DNA of 64,000 nt from Mesonia sp. HuA40 (GCF_008017835.1 NZ_VRLT01000005.1:124001-188000), one strand, 5' to 3'. Numbered from the stretch's first letter, positions 27,402 to 37,273 are shown. Translations and numbers: made by a program. The notes: generated by a model from the sequence alone, not told the origin.

Positions 27402-27464
27402 TTTACAAATATTTTGATTGTGGTTTTCTTCTTTTTTATAGAACCTTCAATCAGTTAAACAATA
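27402..27464 (-). promoter_or_regulatory. candidate S8 leader hairpin between rpsN and rpsH
   Basis: On the minus strand GATTG-AA-GGTT pairs with AACC-A-CAATC, nine base pairs with a small internal loop and a terminal loop of about 16 bases, just before the rpsH ATG. S8 regulates spc operons elsewhere, so the site could be an autogenous control element. The link is inferred from position only. Confidence 0.4.
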
Positions 27465-27734
27465 TTACCAACTGGCTTTCTTTACACCAGGTATCAAACC
27501 TTTGTTGGCCATTTCTCTAAACATTACACGAGAAATTCCAAATTGTCTCATGTAACCTTTAGGTCTTCCGGTTAATTTACATCTATTATGTAAGCGAACT
27601 GGAGAGGCGTTTTTAGGTAATTTTTGCAATGCTTCATAGTCACCAGCTTCTTTCAAAGCTTTTCTCTTTTCAGCATATTTATCTACCAATTTTTGTCTCT
27701 TCACCTCGCGGGCTTTCATTGATTCTTTAGCCAT
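27465..27734 (-). CDS. rpsN: 30S ribosomal protein S14
   Basis: uS14, 89 residues, long zinc-independent (C-minus) form: only one Cys occurs, within [20 protein letters not shown], and no CxxC pairs are present. The C-terminus [18 protein letters not shown] is typical. It starts one base after rplE. Confidence 0.98.
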   Translation of the reverse strand: MAKESMKAREVKRQKLVDKYAEKRKALKEAGDYEALQKLPKNASPVRLHNRCKLTGRPKGYMRQFGISRVMFREMANKGLIPGVKKASW

Positions 27735-27735
27735 G

Positions 27736-28287
27736 TTATTTCTTTTTAAATGGTAAACCTAGTTCTGTCAATAAAGACTTCGCTTCTTTATCGGTTTTTG
27801 CCGTGGTTACAAATGTAATATCCATACCTGATATTTTGTTCACTGTATCGATATTTATTTCAGGAAAAATAATTTGCTCAGTAATTCCTAAGTTATAATT
27901 ACCCCTCCCGTCAAAACCAGTGGCTTTAATTCCGTTAAAATCACGCACCCTTGGTAAAGAAGCGGTGATTAATCGATCTAAAAATTCATACATACGCTCA
28001 CCTCTTAAAGTAACTTTGGCACCAATAGGCATACCTTTACGTAATTTAAAAGAGGCAACATCTTTCTTTGAAATGGTTGCAACAGCTTTTTGACCTGTAA
28101 TTGTAGTTAATTCATCAACGGCATGATCAATTAATTTTTTATCAGCCACAGCTGCACCTACACCTCTACTTACTACAATTTTAGTAAGTTTAGGCACTTC
28201 CATTTTATTTTCGTAACTAAATTCTTCTGTAAGAGCAGAAATGACCTTGTCTTTATACTCTTGTTTAAGTCTTGGTACGTAGCTCAT
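27736..28287 (-). CDS. rplE: 50S ribosomal protein L5
   Basis: uL5, 183 residues, binds 5S rRNA and contacts P-site tRNA. It shows [20 protein letters not shown], the [20 protein letters not shown] stretch and the [20 protein letters not shown] loop. It directly precedes rpsN. Confidence 0.98.
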   Translation of the reverse strand: MSYVPRLKQEYKDKVISALTEEFSYENKMEVPKLTKIVVSRGVGAAVADKKLIDHAVDELTTITGQKAVATISKKDVASFKLRKGMPIGAKVTLRGERMYEFLDRLITASLPRVRDFNGIKATGFDGRGNYNLGITEQIIFPEINIDTVNKISGMDITFVTTAKTDKEAKSLLTELGLPFKKK

Positions 28288-28289
28288 AA

Positions 28290-28601
28290 CTAAATTAGTT
28301 CATTAGATTTTTTAGAAAATCTCACTTTCTTTTCTCCATCCATTTTAAATCCTACACGTGTAGTTTCTCCGTTTTTATCAATAAGAGATAGATTTGAAAT
28401 ATGAATAGGAGCTTCCTTCTTTTGAATTCCGCCTTGTGGATTAGAAGCGCTAGGCTTCTGGTGTTTAGAAACCAAATTGATTCCTTCCACAATGGCCTTC
28501 TTTTTGTCAACCAATACCTTTTGCACCTTACCTTCTTGACCTTTATGATCTCCAGCAATTACACGTACGGTATCTCCTGATTTTATTTTAAGCTTTGTCA
28601 T
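28290..28601 (-). CDS. rplX: 50S ribosomal protein L24
   Basis: uL24, 103 residues, is an assembly initiator near the 5' end of 23S rRNA. It has a KOW motif ([20 protein letters not shown]) followed by [20 protein letters not shown]. The size is standard. It is two bases from rplE. Confidence 0.97.
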   Translation of the reverse strand: MTKLKIKSGDTVRVIAGDHKGQEGKVQKVLVDKKKAIVEGINLVSKHQKPSASNPQGGIQKKEAPIHISNLSLIDKNGETTRVGFKMDGEKKVRFSKKSNELI

Positions 28602-28611
28602 TTTTTCTGTA

Positions 28612-28980
28612 TTAAAGCACCTCTGGTGCTAATGATACAATTTTCATAAATTGCTTATCGCGAAGTTCTCTAGCCACTGGACCAAAAACACGAGTTCCGC
28701 GCATTTCGCCAGTTGGGTTTAACAACACACAAGCATTATCATCAAAGCGGATGTACGAACCATCTGCTCTACGAACTTCTTTTTTGGTACGCACCACTAC
28801 TGCGGTAGAAACAGCTCCTTTTTTAACGCTTCCGTTAGGAGTAGATTCTTTCACACTTACCACAATTTTGTCTCCAACAGAAGCATAACGCTTCTTGGTA
28901 CCTCCCAATACACGGATAGTCAAAACCTCTTTGGCTCCAGTATTGTCTGCTACTTTTAATCTAGATTCTTGTTGTACCAT
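28612..28980 (-). CDS. rplN: 50S ribosomal protein L14
   Basis: uL14, 122 residues, forms an intersubunit bridge. It begins [20 protein letters not shown] and ends [12 protein letters not shown], with [16 protein letters not shown] between. This is the canonical length and sequence. Confidence 0.98.
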   Translation of the reverse strand: MVQQESRLKVADNTGAKEVLTIRVLGGTKKRYASVGDKIVVSVKESTPNGSVKKGAVSTAVVVRTKKEVRRADGSYIRFDDNACVLLNPTGEMRGTRVFGPVARELRDKQFMKIVSLAPEVL

Positions 28981-28982
28981 AA

Positions 28983-29240
28983 TTACTTAGCTCTTTCTAT
29001 GATTTCTACTAATCTCCAACATTTAGACTTACTCATAGGCTTAGTTTCCATAATCCTAACCGTATCTCCTTCGTTGCAGTCATTTTTTTCATCGTGCGCT
29101 ACGTATTTCTTCGTTTTTAAAACGAATTTTCCATACATAGGGTGTTTCATTTTTTTCACTTCAGAAACCACAATAGATTTCTGCATTTTGTTACTAGTAA
29201 CAACACCTATACGTTCTTTTCTTAAATTTCTTTTTTCCAT
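28983..29240 (-). CDS. rpsQ: 30S ribosomal protein S17
   Basis: uS17, 85 residues, is an OB-fold 16S rRNA binder. It shows [20 protein letters not shown] and [20 protein letters not shown]. It lies between rpmC and rplN in the usual order. Confidence 0.97.
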   Translation of the reverse strand: MEKRNLRKERIGVVTSNKMQKSIVVSEVKKMKHPMYGKFVLKTKKYVAHDEKNDCNEGDTVRIMETKPMSKSKCWRLVEIIERAK

Positions 29241-29252
29241 TACTCAGCAGAA

Positions 29253-29444
29253 TTATTGTAATTCTCTTTTTGTGATTTCTGTTGCTATACGTGCAATACT
29301 TCTTCTCACGTTTCTTATTTGCGCCGGGTTATCTAAAGGCGTGATCGCATGAGCCATTTTCAAGTCTCTGTACGATTGTTCTTGTATAGCCAATTGCTCT
29401 TGCAACTCGGCTACCGATAATTCTTTTACTTCTGATTGTTTCAT
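29253..29444 (-). CDS. rpmC: 50S ribosomal protein L29
   Basis: uL29, 63 residues, is a two-helix protein at the polypeptide exit tunnel, where SRP and trigger factor dock. It begins MKQSEVKELSVAELQEQLAI and contains NPAQIRNVRRSIARIATEI. Confidence 0.97.
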   Translation of the reverse strand: MKQSEVKELSVAELQEQLAIQEQSYRDLKMAHAITPLDNPAQIRNVRRSIARIATEITKRELQ

Positions 29445-29454
29445 AACTCAAAAA

Positions 29455-29874
29455 TTATTCTTGATAATCCCTTGCAACAATAAACTTAGTTCTTACAGGC
29501 AGTTTTTGAGCCGCTAAACGCAAGGCTTCTTTGGCTGACTCCTGAGGAACCCCTCCTATTTCAAATAAGATTCTTCCAGGTTTCACAACAGCTGCCCAAT
29601 ACTCTACATTACCCTTACCTTTACCCATACGTACTTCTAATGGCTTTTTAGTAATTGGCTTGTCTGGGAAAATTTTAATCCAAATAGACCCTTCTCTTTT
29701 CAAGTATCTTGTTGCTGCAATACGCGCAGCTTCTATTTGACGTGCTGTCACGAAGCTAGAATCTAATGATTTGATTCCAAAAGTACCGTTTGAAAGTCTA
29801 TGCCCTCTTCCGGCATTTCCTTTCATACGACCTTTTTGTTGCTTTCTATATTTCGTTCTTTTAGGCTGTAACAT
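29455..29874 (-). CDS. rplP: 50S ribosomal protein L16
   Basis: uL16, 139 residues, organises the A-site tRNA-binding region of the 50S. It starts [20 protein letters not shown] and contains [20 protein letters not shown] and [20 protein letters not shown]. Confidence 0.98.
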   Translation of the reverse strand: MLQPKRTKYRKQQKGRMKGNAGRGHRLSNGTFGIKSLDSSFVTARQIEAARIAATRYLKREGSIWIKIFPDKPITKKPLEVRMGKGKGNVEYWAAVVKPGRILFEIGGVPQESAKEALRLAAQKLPVRTKFIVARDYQE

Positions 29875-29892
29875 TTCTCTTAATTTAAAAAA

Positions 29893-30612
29893 TTACTTTC
29901 TACGACGTGATTTGTTACCACCTCGTCCAGATCCAGATTTACCTCCTTGCTTTTTAGACATTCCTACAAGCGGAGATAATTCTCTTTTTCCGTATACTTC
30001 GCCTTTCATGATCCATACTTTTACACCTAATCTACCATAAGTGGTGTGGGCTTCAACTAAAGCATAATCAATATCGGCTCTAAAGGTTGATAAAGGTATT
30101 CTACCTTCTTTGTAGGCTTCACTACGCGCCATTTCAGCACCGTTTAAACGACCTGAAATCTGCACCTTAATACCTTCAGCATTCATACGCATTGCAGCAG
30201 CAATAGCCATTTTTATTGCGCGACGGTAAGAAATTCTATTTTCTATTTGTCTTGCAATACTCGCCGCTACTAAATGAGCATCTAGTTCTGGTCTTTTAAT
30301 TTCAAAAATATTAACCTGAACTTCTTTTCCAGTAATTTTCTTAAGCTCTTCTTTCAACTTGTCCACCTCTTGACCCCCTTTACCAATAATGATACCTGGT
30401 CTGGCCGTTGTGATAGTAACGGTTACAAGTTTAAGCGTACGCTCAATAATCACTCTAGATACACTAGCTTTAGAAAGACGAGCATGGATATATTTTCTAA
30501 TCTTATCGTCTTCAGCTAATTTATCGCCGTAGTTGTCTCCTCCGTACCAGTTAGATTCCCATCCTCTGATGATACCAAGTCTATTCCCGATTGGATTTGT
30601 TTTTTGTCCCAT
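29893..30612 (-). CDS. rpsC: 30S ribosomal protein S3
   Basis: uS3, 239 residues, forms part of the mRNA entry tunnel. It begins [20 protein letters not shown], has a KH domain ([20 protein letters not shown]), and carries the C-terminal [19 protein letters not shown]. The tail is Gly/Lys/Arg rich. Confidence 0.98.
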   Translation of the reverse strand: MGQKTNPIGNRLGIIRGWESNWYGGDNYGDKLAEDDKIRKYIHARLSKASVSRVIIERTLKLVTVTITTARPGIIIGKGGQEVDKLKEELKKITGKEVQVNIFEIKRPELDAHLVAASIARQIENRISYRRAIKMAIAAAMRMNAEGIKVQISGRLNGAEMARSEAYKEGRIPLSTFRADIDYALVEAHTTYGRLGVKVWIMKGEVYGKRELSPLVGMSKKQGGKSGSGRGGNKSRRRK

Positions 30613-30620
30613 ACTACTTC

Positions 30621-31028
30621 TTAGCTTTGTGTATTATTTTTAGATCCTAAAATCATAGTTACATGATTTGATCTCTTTCTTATTCTATGTGCTCTTCCTT
30701 GAGGTGCCGGTCTTAATCTTTTCAACATACTACCACCGTCAACTCTAATTTCTTTAATATAAAGTTCTGCATCTTCTAGACTCGCCTCTTCATTTTTGGC
30801 TTGCCAGTTTGCTATCGCAGACAACAAAAGTTTTTCTAAACGAATAGATGCTTCTTTTGTGTTAAACTTTAATATTTGAAGCGCCTTTTCTACACCTTCA
30901 CCACGTACCAAATCTGCTACTAAACGCATTTTTCTTGGCGAAGTAGGGCAGTTATTTAGCTTTGCGAAAGCTACTTGTTTCTTAGCTTCTTTAATTTGCT
31001 CTGCTCTTTCTTTTTTACGAACTCCCAT
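30621..31028 (-). CDS. rplV: 50S ribosomal protein L22
   Basis: uL22, 135 residues, lines the exit tunnel, where its loop affects macrolide sensitivity. It shows [20 protein letters not shown] and the loop [20 protein letters not shown]. The N-terminus has a short basic extension. Confidence 0.97.
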   Translation of the reverse strand: MGVRKKERAEQIKEAKKQVAFAKLNNCPTSPRKMRLVADLVRGEGVEKALQILKFNTKEASIRLEKLLLSAIANWQAKNEEASLEDAELYIKEIRVDGGSMLKRLRPAPQGRAHRIRKRSNHVTMILGSKNNTQS

Positions 31029-31036
31029 AGCTTCAA

Positions 31037-31315
31037 TTATTTTTTACCTTTATTTTTAGAACCTCCGTGCCCTCTATAAGAACGAGTTGGTGAAAATTCT
31101 CCTAATTTATGACCCACCATATTCTCTGTTACATAAACTGGTACAAACTGTCTACCGTTATGCACCCCTATAGTCTGGCCTACAAAATCTGGAGTTATCA
31201 TCGAAGCTCTTGACCACGTTTTGATAACAGTCTTTTTTCCTGACTCTACATTTTGCGCTACCTTTTTCTCTAACTTATAGTGAACGTAAGGTCCTTTTTT
31301 TAATGAACGTGCCAT
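31037..31315 (-). CDS. rpsS: 30S ribosomal protein S19
   Basis: uS19, 92 residues, is a 30S head protein. It begins [20 protein letters not shown] and contains [20 protein letters not shown] and [19 protein letters not shown]. The length is canonical. Confidence 0.98.
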   Translation of the reverse strand: MARSLKKGPYVHYKLEKKVAQNVESGKKTVIKTWSRASMITPDFVGQTIGVHNGRQFVPVYVTENMVGHKLGEFSPTRSYRGHGGSKNKGKK

Positions 31316-31321
31316 ATCTTA

Positions 31322-32146
31322 TTATTTCTTTCTACGTTCTACAATAAACTTATTACTCGCTTTGGTTTTAGAACGAGTTCTATAACCCTTGGCTGGTATA
31401 CCTTTTCTAGATCTTGGATGACCTCCTGAAGCTCTACCTTCACCACCACCCATTGGGTGATCAACTGGGTTCATAACAACTGGTCTAGTTCTAGGTCTTC
31501 TTCCTAACCAACGCTTTCTACCTGCCTTACCAGAAACCAATAATTGATGATCACTGTTTGATACAGCACCAATAGTTGCCATACACTCACTTAAGATCAT
31601 TCTAATTTCTCCTGAAGGCAACTTTACCGTCGCATACTTTCCTTCTCTCGCGATCAATTGAGCAAACGCTCCAGCACTACGAGCCATCACAGCTCCTTGA
31701 CCAGGTCTTAACTCAATACAAGAAATTACAGTACCTAAAGGAATTTCCTTTAAAGGCATTGCGTTTCCTATTTCTGTGGCTACATCGCTTCCAGAAACTA
31801 AATTCTGACCTACCTGTAAACCATTTTGAGCAATTACATAACGTTTCTCTCCATCTTGATAGTTCAATAATGCAATAAACGCAGTTCTGTTGGGATCATA
31901 CTCGATTGAAGCAACAGTTGCAGGAATACCCGCTTTGTTACGTTTAAAATCGATAATACGATAACGTTTCTTATGACCACCACCTCTATAGCGCATGGTC
32001 ATTTTTCCTTGACTGTTTCTACCTCCCGTTCTTTTTCTCGGAGCAAGTAAACTTTTCTCCGGCTTATCAGTAGTTATGGCGTCATACCCATTAACTACTC
32101 TAAAACGCTGACCAGGAGTGATTGGTTTTAATTTTCTAACCGACAT
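31322..32146 (-). CDS. rplB: 50S ribosomal protein L2
   Basis: uL2, 274 residues, is required for subunit association and peptidyl-transferase centre formation. It shows [40 protein letters not shown] and the diagnostic [20 protein letters not shown] with the conserved His. The length is canonical. Confidence 0.98.
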   Translation of the reverse strand: MSVRKLKPITPGQRFRVVNGYDAITTDKPEKSLLAPRKRTGGRNSQGKMTMRYRGGGHKKRYRIIDFKRNKAGIPATVASIEYDPNRTAFIALLNYQDGEKRYVIAQNGLQVGQNLVSGSDVATEIGNAMPLKEIPLGTVISCIELRPGQGAVMARSAGAFAQLIAREGKYATVKLPSGEIRMILSECMATIGAVSNSDHQLLVSGKAGRKRWLGRRPRTRPVVMNPVDHPMGGGEGRASGGHPRSRKGIPAKGYRTRSKTKASNKFIVERRKK

Positions 32147-32156
32147 CCTTTAATTC

Positions 32157-32447
32157 TTAAAGATTAGTATATAAATCTATTGTCTCTCCGTCTGCCACCT
32201 GTACAATTGCCTTTTTATAAGCATTTGTTTTACCAGTCACGACACCCGTTTTAGTATAACGAGTTTTTCGATCTGGACGGACAATCATTGTGCGAACTTT
32301 TTCAACTGAAACGCCATAAGCAGACTCTACTGCGTCTTTTATTTCAATCTTGTTCGCCTTTTTATTCACCACAAAAGCAAAGCGATTATTCAATTCGCTA
32401 TCATTAGTTGCTTTTTCTGTAATAATAGGTTTTATTAAGATACTCAT
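32157..32447 (-). CDS. rplW: 50S ribosomal protein L23
   Basis: uL23, 96 residues, sits at the exit-tunnel rim and docks trigger factor and SRP. It begins MSILIKPIITEKATNDSELN and includes NKIEIKDAVESAYGVSVEKV. It lies between rplD and rplB as usual. Confidence 0.97.
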   Translation of the reverse strand: MSILIKPIITEKATNDSELNNRFAFVVNKKANKIEIKDAVESAYGVSVEKVRTMIVRPDRKTRYTKTGVVTGKTNAYKKAIVQVADGETIDLYTNL

Positions 32448-32452
32448 AACGC

Positions 32453-33082
32453 TTATTTACTCAAATTCTTTTCAATTTCTTCTAATGACTCCTCAGTCAA
32501 CACAACTTTATTTGCATGCATCAATTTGTAAGTGCTTATTTCTGAGGCAGTTACAACTTCTGAGGTTTTCAAATTACGTGATGACAAATATACATTTTTA
32601 TTTGTTTCACCCAATACTATCAATGATTTTTTATCATTTAAGCCTAAATTAGCTAAAAAGCTTAAAAAATCCTTAGTTTTTGGTTTATCAAAATTAAAAT
32701 CCTCAACAACCATTAAATTGCTAGATTTTGCCTTTTGAGAAAGAACCGATCTTCTAGCCAAACGCTTAAGGTTTTTATTCAATTTAAAACCATAGTTTCT
32801 TGGTCTAGGTCCAAATATACGGCCACCTCCTCTAAAAATTGGCGACTTAATACTACCGGCACGGGCCGTACCTGTTCCTTTTTGCTTCTTAATTTTACGA
32901 GTACTTCCTACAATTTCGGCTCTTTCTTTAGCCTTATGTGTACCTTGTCTTTGATTTGCCAAGTACTGCTTAACATCTAAGTAAACAGCGTGCTCGTTAG
33001 GCTCAATTCCAAAAACAGCATCAGAAAGGTTTGCCTCTCTACCTGTTTCTTTACCTTGTTTATCTAAAACTGCTACTTTCAT
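32453..33082 (-). CDS. rplD: 50S ribosomal protein L4
   Basis: uL4, 209 residues, is an exit-tunnel protein and, in E. coli, the repressor of the S10 operon. The start is the ATG at [12 protein letters not shown], because a longer reading into rplC adds 15 non-conserved residues. It shows KERAEIVGSTRKIKKQKGTG, the extended loop RAGSIKSPIFRGGGRIFGPR, and a C-terminal globular domain. The rplC stop and this ATG share a base (TAATG), suggesting coupled translation. Confidence 0.97.
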   Translation of the reverse strand: MKVAVLDKQGKETGREANLSDAVFGIEPNEHAVYLDVKQYLANQRQGTHKAKERAEIVGSTRKIKKQKGTGTARAGSIKSPIFRGGGRIFGPRPRNYGFKLNKNLKRLARRSVLSQKAKSSNLMVVEDFNFDKPKTKDFLSFLANLGLNDKKSLIVLGETNKNVYLSSRNLKTSEVVTASEISTYKLMHANKVVLTEESLEEIEKNLSK

Positions 33083-33699
33083 TATTTCTGAATAGTTACG
33101 TAAGCGTTTTTGTGGCCAGGAACACATCCTTTAACTACTAGCAGATTTTTTTCTGCTACCACTTTTAACACTTTAAGATTTTCTACTTTCACTCTTTCGC
33201 CTCCCATTTGACCTGCCATGCGCATTCCTTTAAAAACACGCGCAGGGTAAGAAGCCGCACCAATCGATCCTGGAGCTCTTAAACGGTTATGTTGACCGTG
33301 CGTTTGTTGTCCAACACCACCAAAACCGTGACGCTTTACAACCCCTTGAAAACCTTTACCTTTAGAAGTTCCTGCTACATCAACAAATTCTCCTTCTGTA
33401 AAGTGCTCTACAGTAATTTGATCACCTAATTTGTAATCTTCTTCAAATCCTTGGAACTCGACAACTTTACGTTTTGCACCAGTACCTGCTTTCTTAAAGT
33501 GACCTGCAGCCGCTTTTGTAGTAGCTTTGTCTGATTTGTCATCGAAACCAAGTTGAAGAGCTTCATACCCGTCAACCTCGATGGTTCTGACTTGGGTAAC
33601 TACACATGGTCCAGCTTGGATAACGGTACACGGAATATTTTTTCCGTTTTCGTCAAAAATGCTGGTCATGCCTATTTTCTTTCCTATTAACCCAGACAT
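33082..33699 (-). CDS. rplC: 50S ribosomal protein L3
   Basis: uL3, 205 residues, nucleates 50S assembly near the peptidyl-transferase centre. It begins [20 protein letters not shown] and has the signature [20 protein letters not shown]. The [10 protein letters not shown] stretch contains the Gln methylated by PrmB in E. coli. It is preceded by a 152-base spacer with a terminator-like hairpin. Confidence 0.98.
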   Translation of the reverse strand: MSGLIGKKIGMTSIFDENGKNIPCTVIQAGPCVVTQVRTIEVDGYEALQLGFDDKSDKATTKAAAGHFKKAGTGAKRKVVEFQGFEEDYKLGDQITVEHFTEGEFVDVAGTSKGKGFQGVVKRHGFGGVGQQTHGQHNRLRAPGSIGAASYPARVFKGMRMAGQMGGERVKVENLKVLKVVAEKNLLVVKGCVPGHKNAYVTIQK

Positions 33700-33851
33700 A
33701 ATTATTATTTATTATTAAACATTTATATTAAAAAAATTTAGGGGCTAGAAAAATATATCTAACCCCTAGACTATATTCTTCCGCTTTTCCCTCGCTCGCA
33801 GCTCAGGACATGTTACTATCACTTGTAATTAAGTAATAGCTTGGTAAATCA
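33700..33851 (-). promoter_or_regulatory. candidate S10-operon leader/attenuator between rpsJ and rplC
   Basis: This is the longest spacer in the ribosomal cluster. On the minus strand it holds a first hairpin with nine-base arms (CTATTACTT/AAGTGATAG, one G-U pair). About 50 bases later comes a second with arms TAGGGGTTAG/CTAGCCCCTA, then AA and seven Ts. The second is a classical terminator shape placed inside an operon. L4 is encoded by the second gene downstream and controls S10 transcription by attenuation in E. coli; any link here is inference. Confidence 0.5.
33730..33769 (-). terminator. terminator-like hairpin upstream of rplC
   Basis: On the minus strand a ten-base-pair stem (one U-G pair) with a ten-base AT-rich loop is followed by seven consecutive Ts. 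It separates the str genes plus rpsJ from the rplC-led genes and could act as an attenuator. Confidence 0.6.
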
Positions 33852-34157
33852 TTAAACTTTAATCTCTACCTCTACTCCACTTGGAAGCTCTAATTTCATA
33901 AGAGCATCAATTGTTTTAGAAGATGAGCTATATATATCTAATAACCTTTTATAAGAACTCAACTCGAACTGCTCACGCGCTTTTTTATTTACGTGTGGCG
34001 AACGCAACACTGTAAATATTTTTTTATGCGTAGGTAAAGGTATCGGACCCGTTACCACAGCTCCTGTAGTTTTAACTGTTTTTACAATTTTCTCAGCAGA
34101 TTTATCTACCAAGTTATAATCGTAAGATTTTAATTTTATTCTAATTTTCTGACTCAT
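33852..34157 (-). CDS. rpsJ: 30S ribosomal protein S10
   Basis: uS10, 101 residues, serves in the 30S head and as NusE in antitermination complexes. It shows [40 protein letters not shown] and [20 protein letters not shown]. It follows fusA by 12 bases with no tuf gene between, so it belongs with the str genes rather than with rplC. Confidence 0.98.
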   Translation of the reverse strand: MSQKIRIKLKSYDYNLVDKSAEKIVKTVKTTGAVVTGPIPLPTHKKIFTVLRSPHVNKKAREQFELSSYKRLLDIYSSSSKTIDALMKLELPSGVEVEIKV

Positions 34158-34169
34158 GTTTACTTGATA

Positions 34170-36278
34170 TTAGTCGTTAGCTCCTTTTGCTGCTTTGATT
34201 ACTTCTTCAGAAATATTTGAAGGAGTTTCAGCATAGTGAGAAAATTCCATTGTAGAGGTAGCTCTACCTGAAGATAAGGTTCTTAATGTAGTTACATAAC
34301 CAAACATCTCTGCTAATGGCACTTCTGCTTTAATCACCTTAGCACCAGATCTATCAGACATATTGTTAACTTGACCTCTTCTTCTGTTTAAGTCACCTAC
34401 GATATCTCCCATATTTTCTTCTGGAGTAACCACTTCGTTTTTCATAATTGGCTCAAGAATAATAGCACCAGCTTTTTTAGCTGCTGCTTTATATCCTAAT
34501 TTTGCTGCCAATTCAAAAGATAATTGATCAGAATCTACAGGGTGAAATGACCCGTCTTTTAAAGTAACCTTTAAAGTATCCATTTGGAAACCTGCTAAAG
34601 GACCATTTTTCATCGCTTCTTCGAAACCTTTTTGAACCGAAGGAATAAATTCTTTTGGAATTCTACCCCCTTTAATTTCGTCTACGAACTGAAGACCAGT
34701 ACCTTCGAAATCTTCATCAACAGGCCCCATTTCAAATACGATATCTGCAAACTTACCACGACCACCAGACTGTTTCTTATAAACTTCTCTATGTTCAGCA
34801 GTTTGTGTAACAGCCTCTTTATACTCTACTTGCGGCTCACCTTCGTTAACCTCTACTTTAAATTCTCTTTTTAGACGATCTACTAATATTTCGATATGCA
34901 ATTCTCCCATACCCGAAATAATAGTTTGCCCTGAAGCTTCGTCAGTTTTTACCTGGAAAGTTGGATCTTCTTCAGCTAATTTAGCTAAAGCCATACCCAT
35001 TTTATCAACATCAGCTTTTGTCTTTGGCTCTACTGCAATACCAATAACTGGCGCAGGGAAAGTCATTGATTCAAGCACAATTGGGTTATCCATATCGGTA
35101 AGGGTATCTCCAGTTTTAATATCTTTAAAACCTACTGCAGCCCCAATATCACCAGCTTCGATACGATCGATAGGCTCTTGCTTATTGGCGTGCATCTGAT
35201 ACATTCTTGAAATACGCTCTTTTTTACCAGAACGATTATTTAATACGTAAGAACCTGCATCCAATGACCCTGAATAAGTTCTAAAGAATGCTAAACGACC
35301 TACGAAAGGATCGGTTGCAATTTTAAATGCTAAAGCAGAAAAAGGAGAATCTACATTAGGCTTACGCACTTCTGCCTCTCCAGTTTCAGGATTAGTTCCT
35401 TCGATAGCATCGATATCTACCGGTGACGGCAAATAACGCATTACCGCATCAAGCATAGCCTGAACTCCTTTATTTTTAAAAGCTGAACCACACATCATTG
35501 GTATAATAGACATGTCAATTGTAGCTGCTCTTAACGCTGCAATAATCTCATCTTCAGTAATAGAGTTTTCGTCTTCAAAGAACTTCTCCATTAACTCCTC
35601 GTCATATTCAGCAACAGCCTCAACAAGTTGAGCTCTATACTTATCTACATCTTCAACTAATTCAGCAGGAATCTCGATTTCCTTATAAGTCATACCGAAG
35701 TTATCCTCATCCCAAATAATTGCTTTTTTAGAAATAAGATCAACCACTCCTTTAAAATCAATTTCATCACCGATTGGCACTTGCAAAGGAACAGGATTAC
35801 CTCCTAACATTTCTCGCACCTGATTACAAACATTAAAAAAGTCTGCACCTTGTCTATCCATTTTATTTACAAAACCTAGACGTGGTACACGATATTTATC
35901 AGCTTGCCTCCATACGGTTTCAGACTGCGGCTCAACACCATCAACTGCACTAAATAAAGCCACAACACCATCTAAAACACGCAATGAGCGCTCTACTTCA
36001 ACAGTAAAGTCAACGTGACCTGGTGTATCGATAATATTTACTACATATTCTTGATCTCTATAGTTCCAGGTACAGTGCGTTGCAGCAGAAGTAATGGTAA
36101 TACCACGCTCTTGCTCTTGCTCCATCCAGTCCATAGTTGCAGCACCTTCGTGTGTTTCACCTATTTTATGGTTTACACCAGTATAAAACAAAATACGCTC
36201 TGTGGTAGTTGTTTTACCCGCATCAATATGCGCTGCAATTCCTATATTTCTTGTAAATTTTAAATCTCTTTGTGCCAT
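34170..36278 (-). CDS. fusA: elongation factor G
   Basis: EF-G, 702 residues, is the translocase GTPase. The G domain has [19 protein letters not shown] at 17-35, switch-region [28 protein letters not shown] and NKMDRQGAD. Domains II to V follow with [18 protein letters not shown] and a C-terminal [20 protein letters not shown]. It lies in the usual rpsL-rpsG-fusA order. Confidence 0.98.
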   Translation of the reverse strand: MAQRDLKFTRNIGIAAHIDAGKTTTTERILFYTGVNHKIGETHEGAATMDWMEQEQERGITITSAATHCTWNYRDQEYVVNIIDTPGHVDFTVEVERSLRVLDGVVALFSAVDGVEPQSETVWRQADKYRVPRLGFVNKMDRQGADFFNVCNQVREMLGGNPVPLQVPIGDEIDFKGVVDLISKKAIIWDEDNFGMTYKEIEIPAELVEDVDKYRAQLVEAVAEYDEELMEKFFEDENSITEDEIIAALRAATIDMSIIPMMCGSAFKNKGVQAMLDAVMRYLPSPVDIDAIEGTNPETGEAEVRKPNVDSPFSALAFKIATDPFVGRLAFFRTYSGSLDAGSYVLNNRSGKKERISRMYQMHANKQEPIDRIEAGDIGAAVGFKDIKTGDTLTDMDNPIVLESMTFPAPVIGIAVEPKTKADVDKMGMALAKLAEEDPTFQVKTDEASGQTIISGMGELHIEILVDRLKREFKVEVNEGEPQVEYKEAVTQTAEHREVYKKQSGGRGKFADIVFEMGPVDEDFEGTGLQFVDEIKGGRIPKEFIPSVQKGFEEAMKNGPLAGFQMDTLKVTLKDGSFHPVDSDQLSFELAAKLGYKAAAKKAGAIILEPIMKNEVVTPEENMGDIVGDLNRRRGQVNNMSDRSGAKVIKAEVPLAEMFGYVTTLRTLSSGRATSTMEFSHYAETPSNISEEVIKAAKGAND

Positions 36279-36284
36279 TGTTTT

Positions 36285-36761
36285 TTAGAATCTAAAGTGT
36301 GAGAATGCTTTGTTTGCTTCGGCCATTCTGTGCGTATCTACTCTCTTTTTAACTGCAGCACCTTCTTCTTTAGCAGCAGCTAAAATTTCTGCAGCCAACT
36401 TTGCCGCCATCCCTTTTTCATTACGCTTACGCGCAAACATAATCAACCACTTCATAGCGGTTGAAACTTTTCTATCTGGACGAATTTGCATAGGTATTTG
36501 GAAGGTAGCTCCACCAACTCTTCTACTGCGCACTTCTACGTGCGGCATTACGTTAGATAAAGCGTCTTTCCATAGCTCTAAAGCCGATTTTTCTTCGTCT
36601 TGCTTTTTCTCTTCTACAATATCAATTGCATCATAAAAAATCTTAAAAGCGATTGACTTTTTACCGTCCCACATCATCATGTTAACAAACCTAGTTACTA
36701 ACTGGTCATTAAACTTAGGATCTGGTAAAAGAGGTCTCTTTTTTGCCTGTCTTTTTCTCAT
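36285..36761 (-). CDS. rpsG: 30S ribosomal protein S7
   Basis: uS7, 158 residues, is a primary 16S rRNA binder of the 30S head and the autogenous repressor of the str operon in E. coli. It begins [20 protein letters not shown] and contains [20 protein letters not shown] and [20 protein letters not shown]. An 85-base spacer with long-range pairing precedes it. Confidence 0.98.
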   Translation of the reverse strand: MRKRQAKKRPLLPDPKFNDQLVTRFVNMMMWDGKKSIAFKIFYDAIDIVEEKKQDEEKSALELWKDALSNVMPHVEVRSRRVGGATFQIPMQIRPDRKVSTAMKWLIMFARKRNEKGMAAKLAAEILAAAKEEGAAVKKRVDTHRMAEANKAFSHFRF

Positions 36762-36846
36762 GTCTTCTCTTAAATAAGTTAATTGTTAACGGTTATTGTT
36801 AATAGATAAATGTATTTCTCAACTTTTAGCGATCAACAAATAACTT
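36762..36846 (-). promoter_or_regulatory. candidate S7 binding/regulatory spacer between rpsL and rpsG
   Basis: On the minus strand the spacer starts with AAGTTATTTGTT. Forty-seven bases later comes AACAATTAACTT, which pairs with it over 11 of 12 positions, closing a large loop. In E. coli the same rpsL-rpsG intercistronic region binds S7. The position and pairing fit such a site, but the E. coli sequence is not reproduced. Confidence 0.45.
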
Positions 36847-37221
36847 TTACTTTTTAGGGCGTTTTGCTCCGTACTTTGACCTACGTTGCGTTCTACCTTC
36901 TACTCCGGCCGTATCTAATGCTCCACGAACAATATGATATCTAACCCCTGGTAAATCTTTTACCCTTCCACCTCTAACTAATACTATCGAGTGCTCTTGC
37001 AAATTGTGTCCTTCTCCTGGGATGTAGGCATTTACTTCCTTACCATTGGTTAACCTTACCCTAGCTACTTTACGCATAGCCGAGTTCGGTTTTTTTGGCG
37101 TAGTGGTGTAAACACGCGTACAAACCCCACGTCTTTGAGGACAAGAATCCAAAGCAGCCGATTTAGACTTCTTAGTTATTTTGGTTCTTCCTTTTCTTAC
37201 TAATTGTGAAATTGTTGGCAT
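36847..37221 (-). CDS. rpsL: 30S ribosomal protein S12
   Basis: uS12, 124 residues, is the decoding-centre protein. It shows [20 protein letters not shown], the [20 protein letters not shown] loop with Lys at the classical streptomycin position, and [20 protein letters not shown]. It is the first gene of the ribosomal supercluster, with a well-formed promoter upstream. Confidence 0.98.
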   Translation of the reverse strand: MPTISQLVRKGRTKITKKSKSAALDSCPQRRGVCTRVYTTTPKKPNSAMRKVARVRLTNGKEVNAYIPGEGHNLQEHSIVLVRGGRVKDLPGVRYHIVRGALDTAGVEGRTQRRSKYGAKRPKK

Positions 37222-37255
37222 AATTTCTTTTACACTAATTATTAAAATATTAATT

Positions 37256-37269
37256 CCCGTTTTTTCGGG
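37256..37269 (-). promoter_or_regulatory. small leader hairpin ahead of rpsL
   Basis: CCCG, six A residues and CGGG make a four-base-pair hairpin at the predicted 5' end of the rpsL transcript. It may be a stabilising leader hairpin; no regulatory role is shown. Confidence 0.3.
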
Positions 37270-37273
37270 TTTG

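Noticed and set aside
33083-33127. 15-codon N-terminal extension of rplD
   Set aside because: It overlaps rplC in another frame; L4 homologues start at MKVAVLD, coupled through TAATG.
36310-36636. 108-codon plus-strand frame inside rpsG
   Set aside because: Antisense shadow of the conserved S7 gene; the same applies to other plus-strand frames across the ribosomal cluster, such as those at 25231-25802 and 28969-29352.
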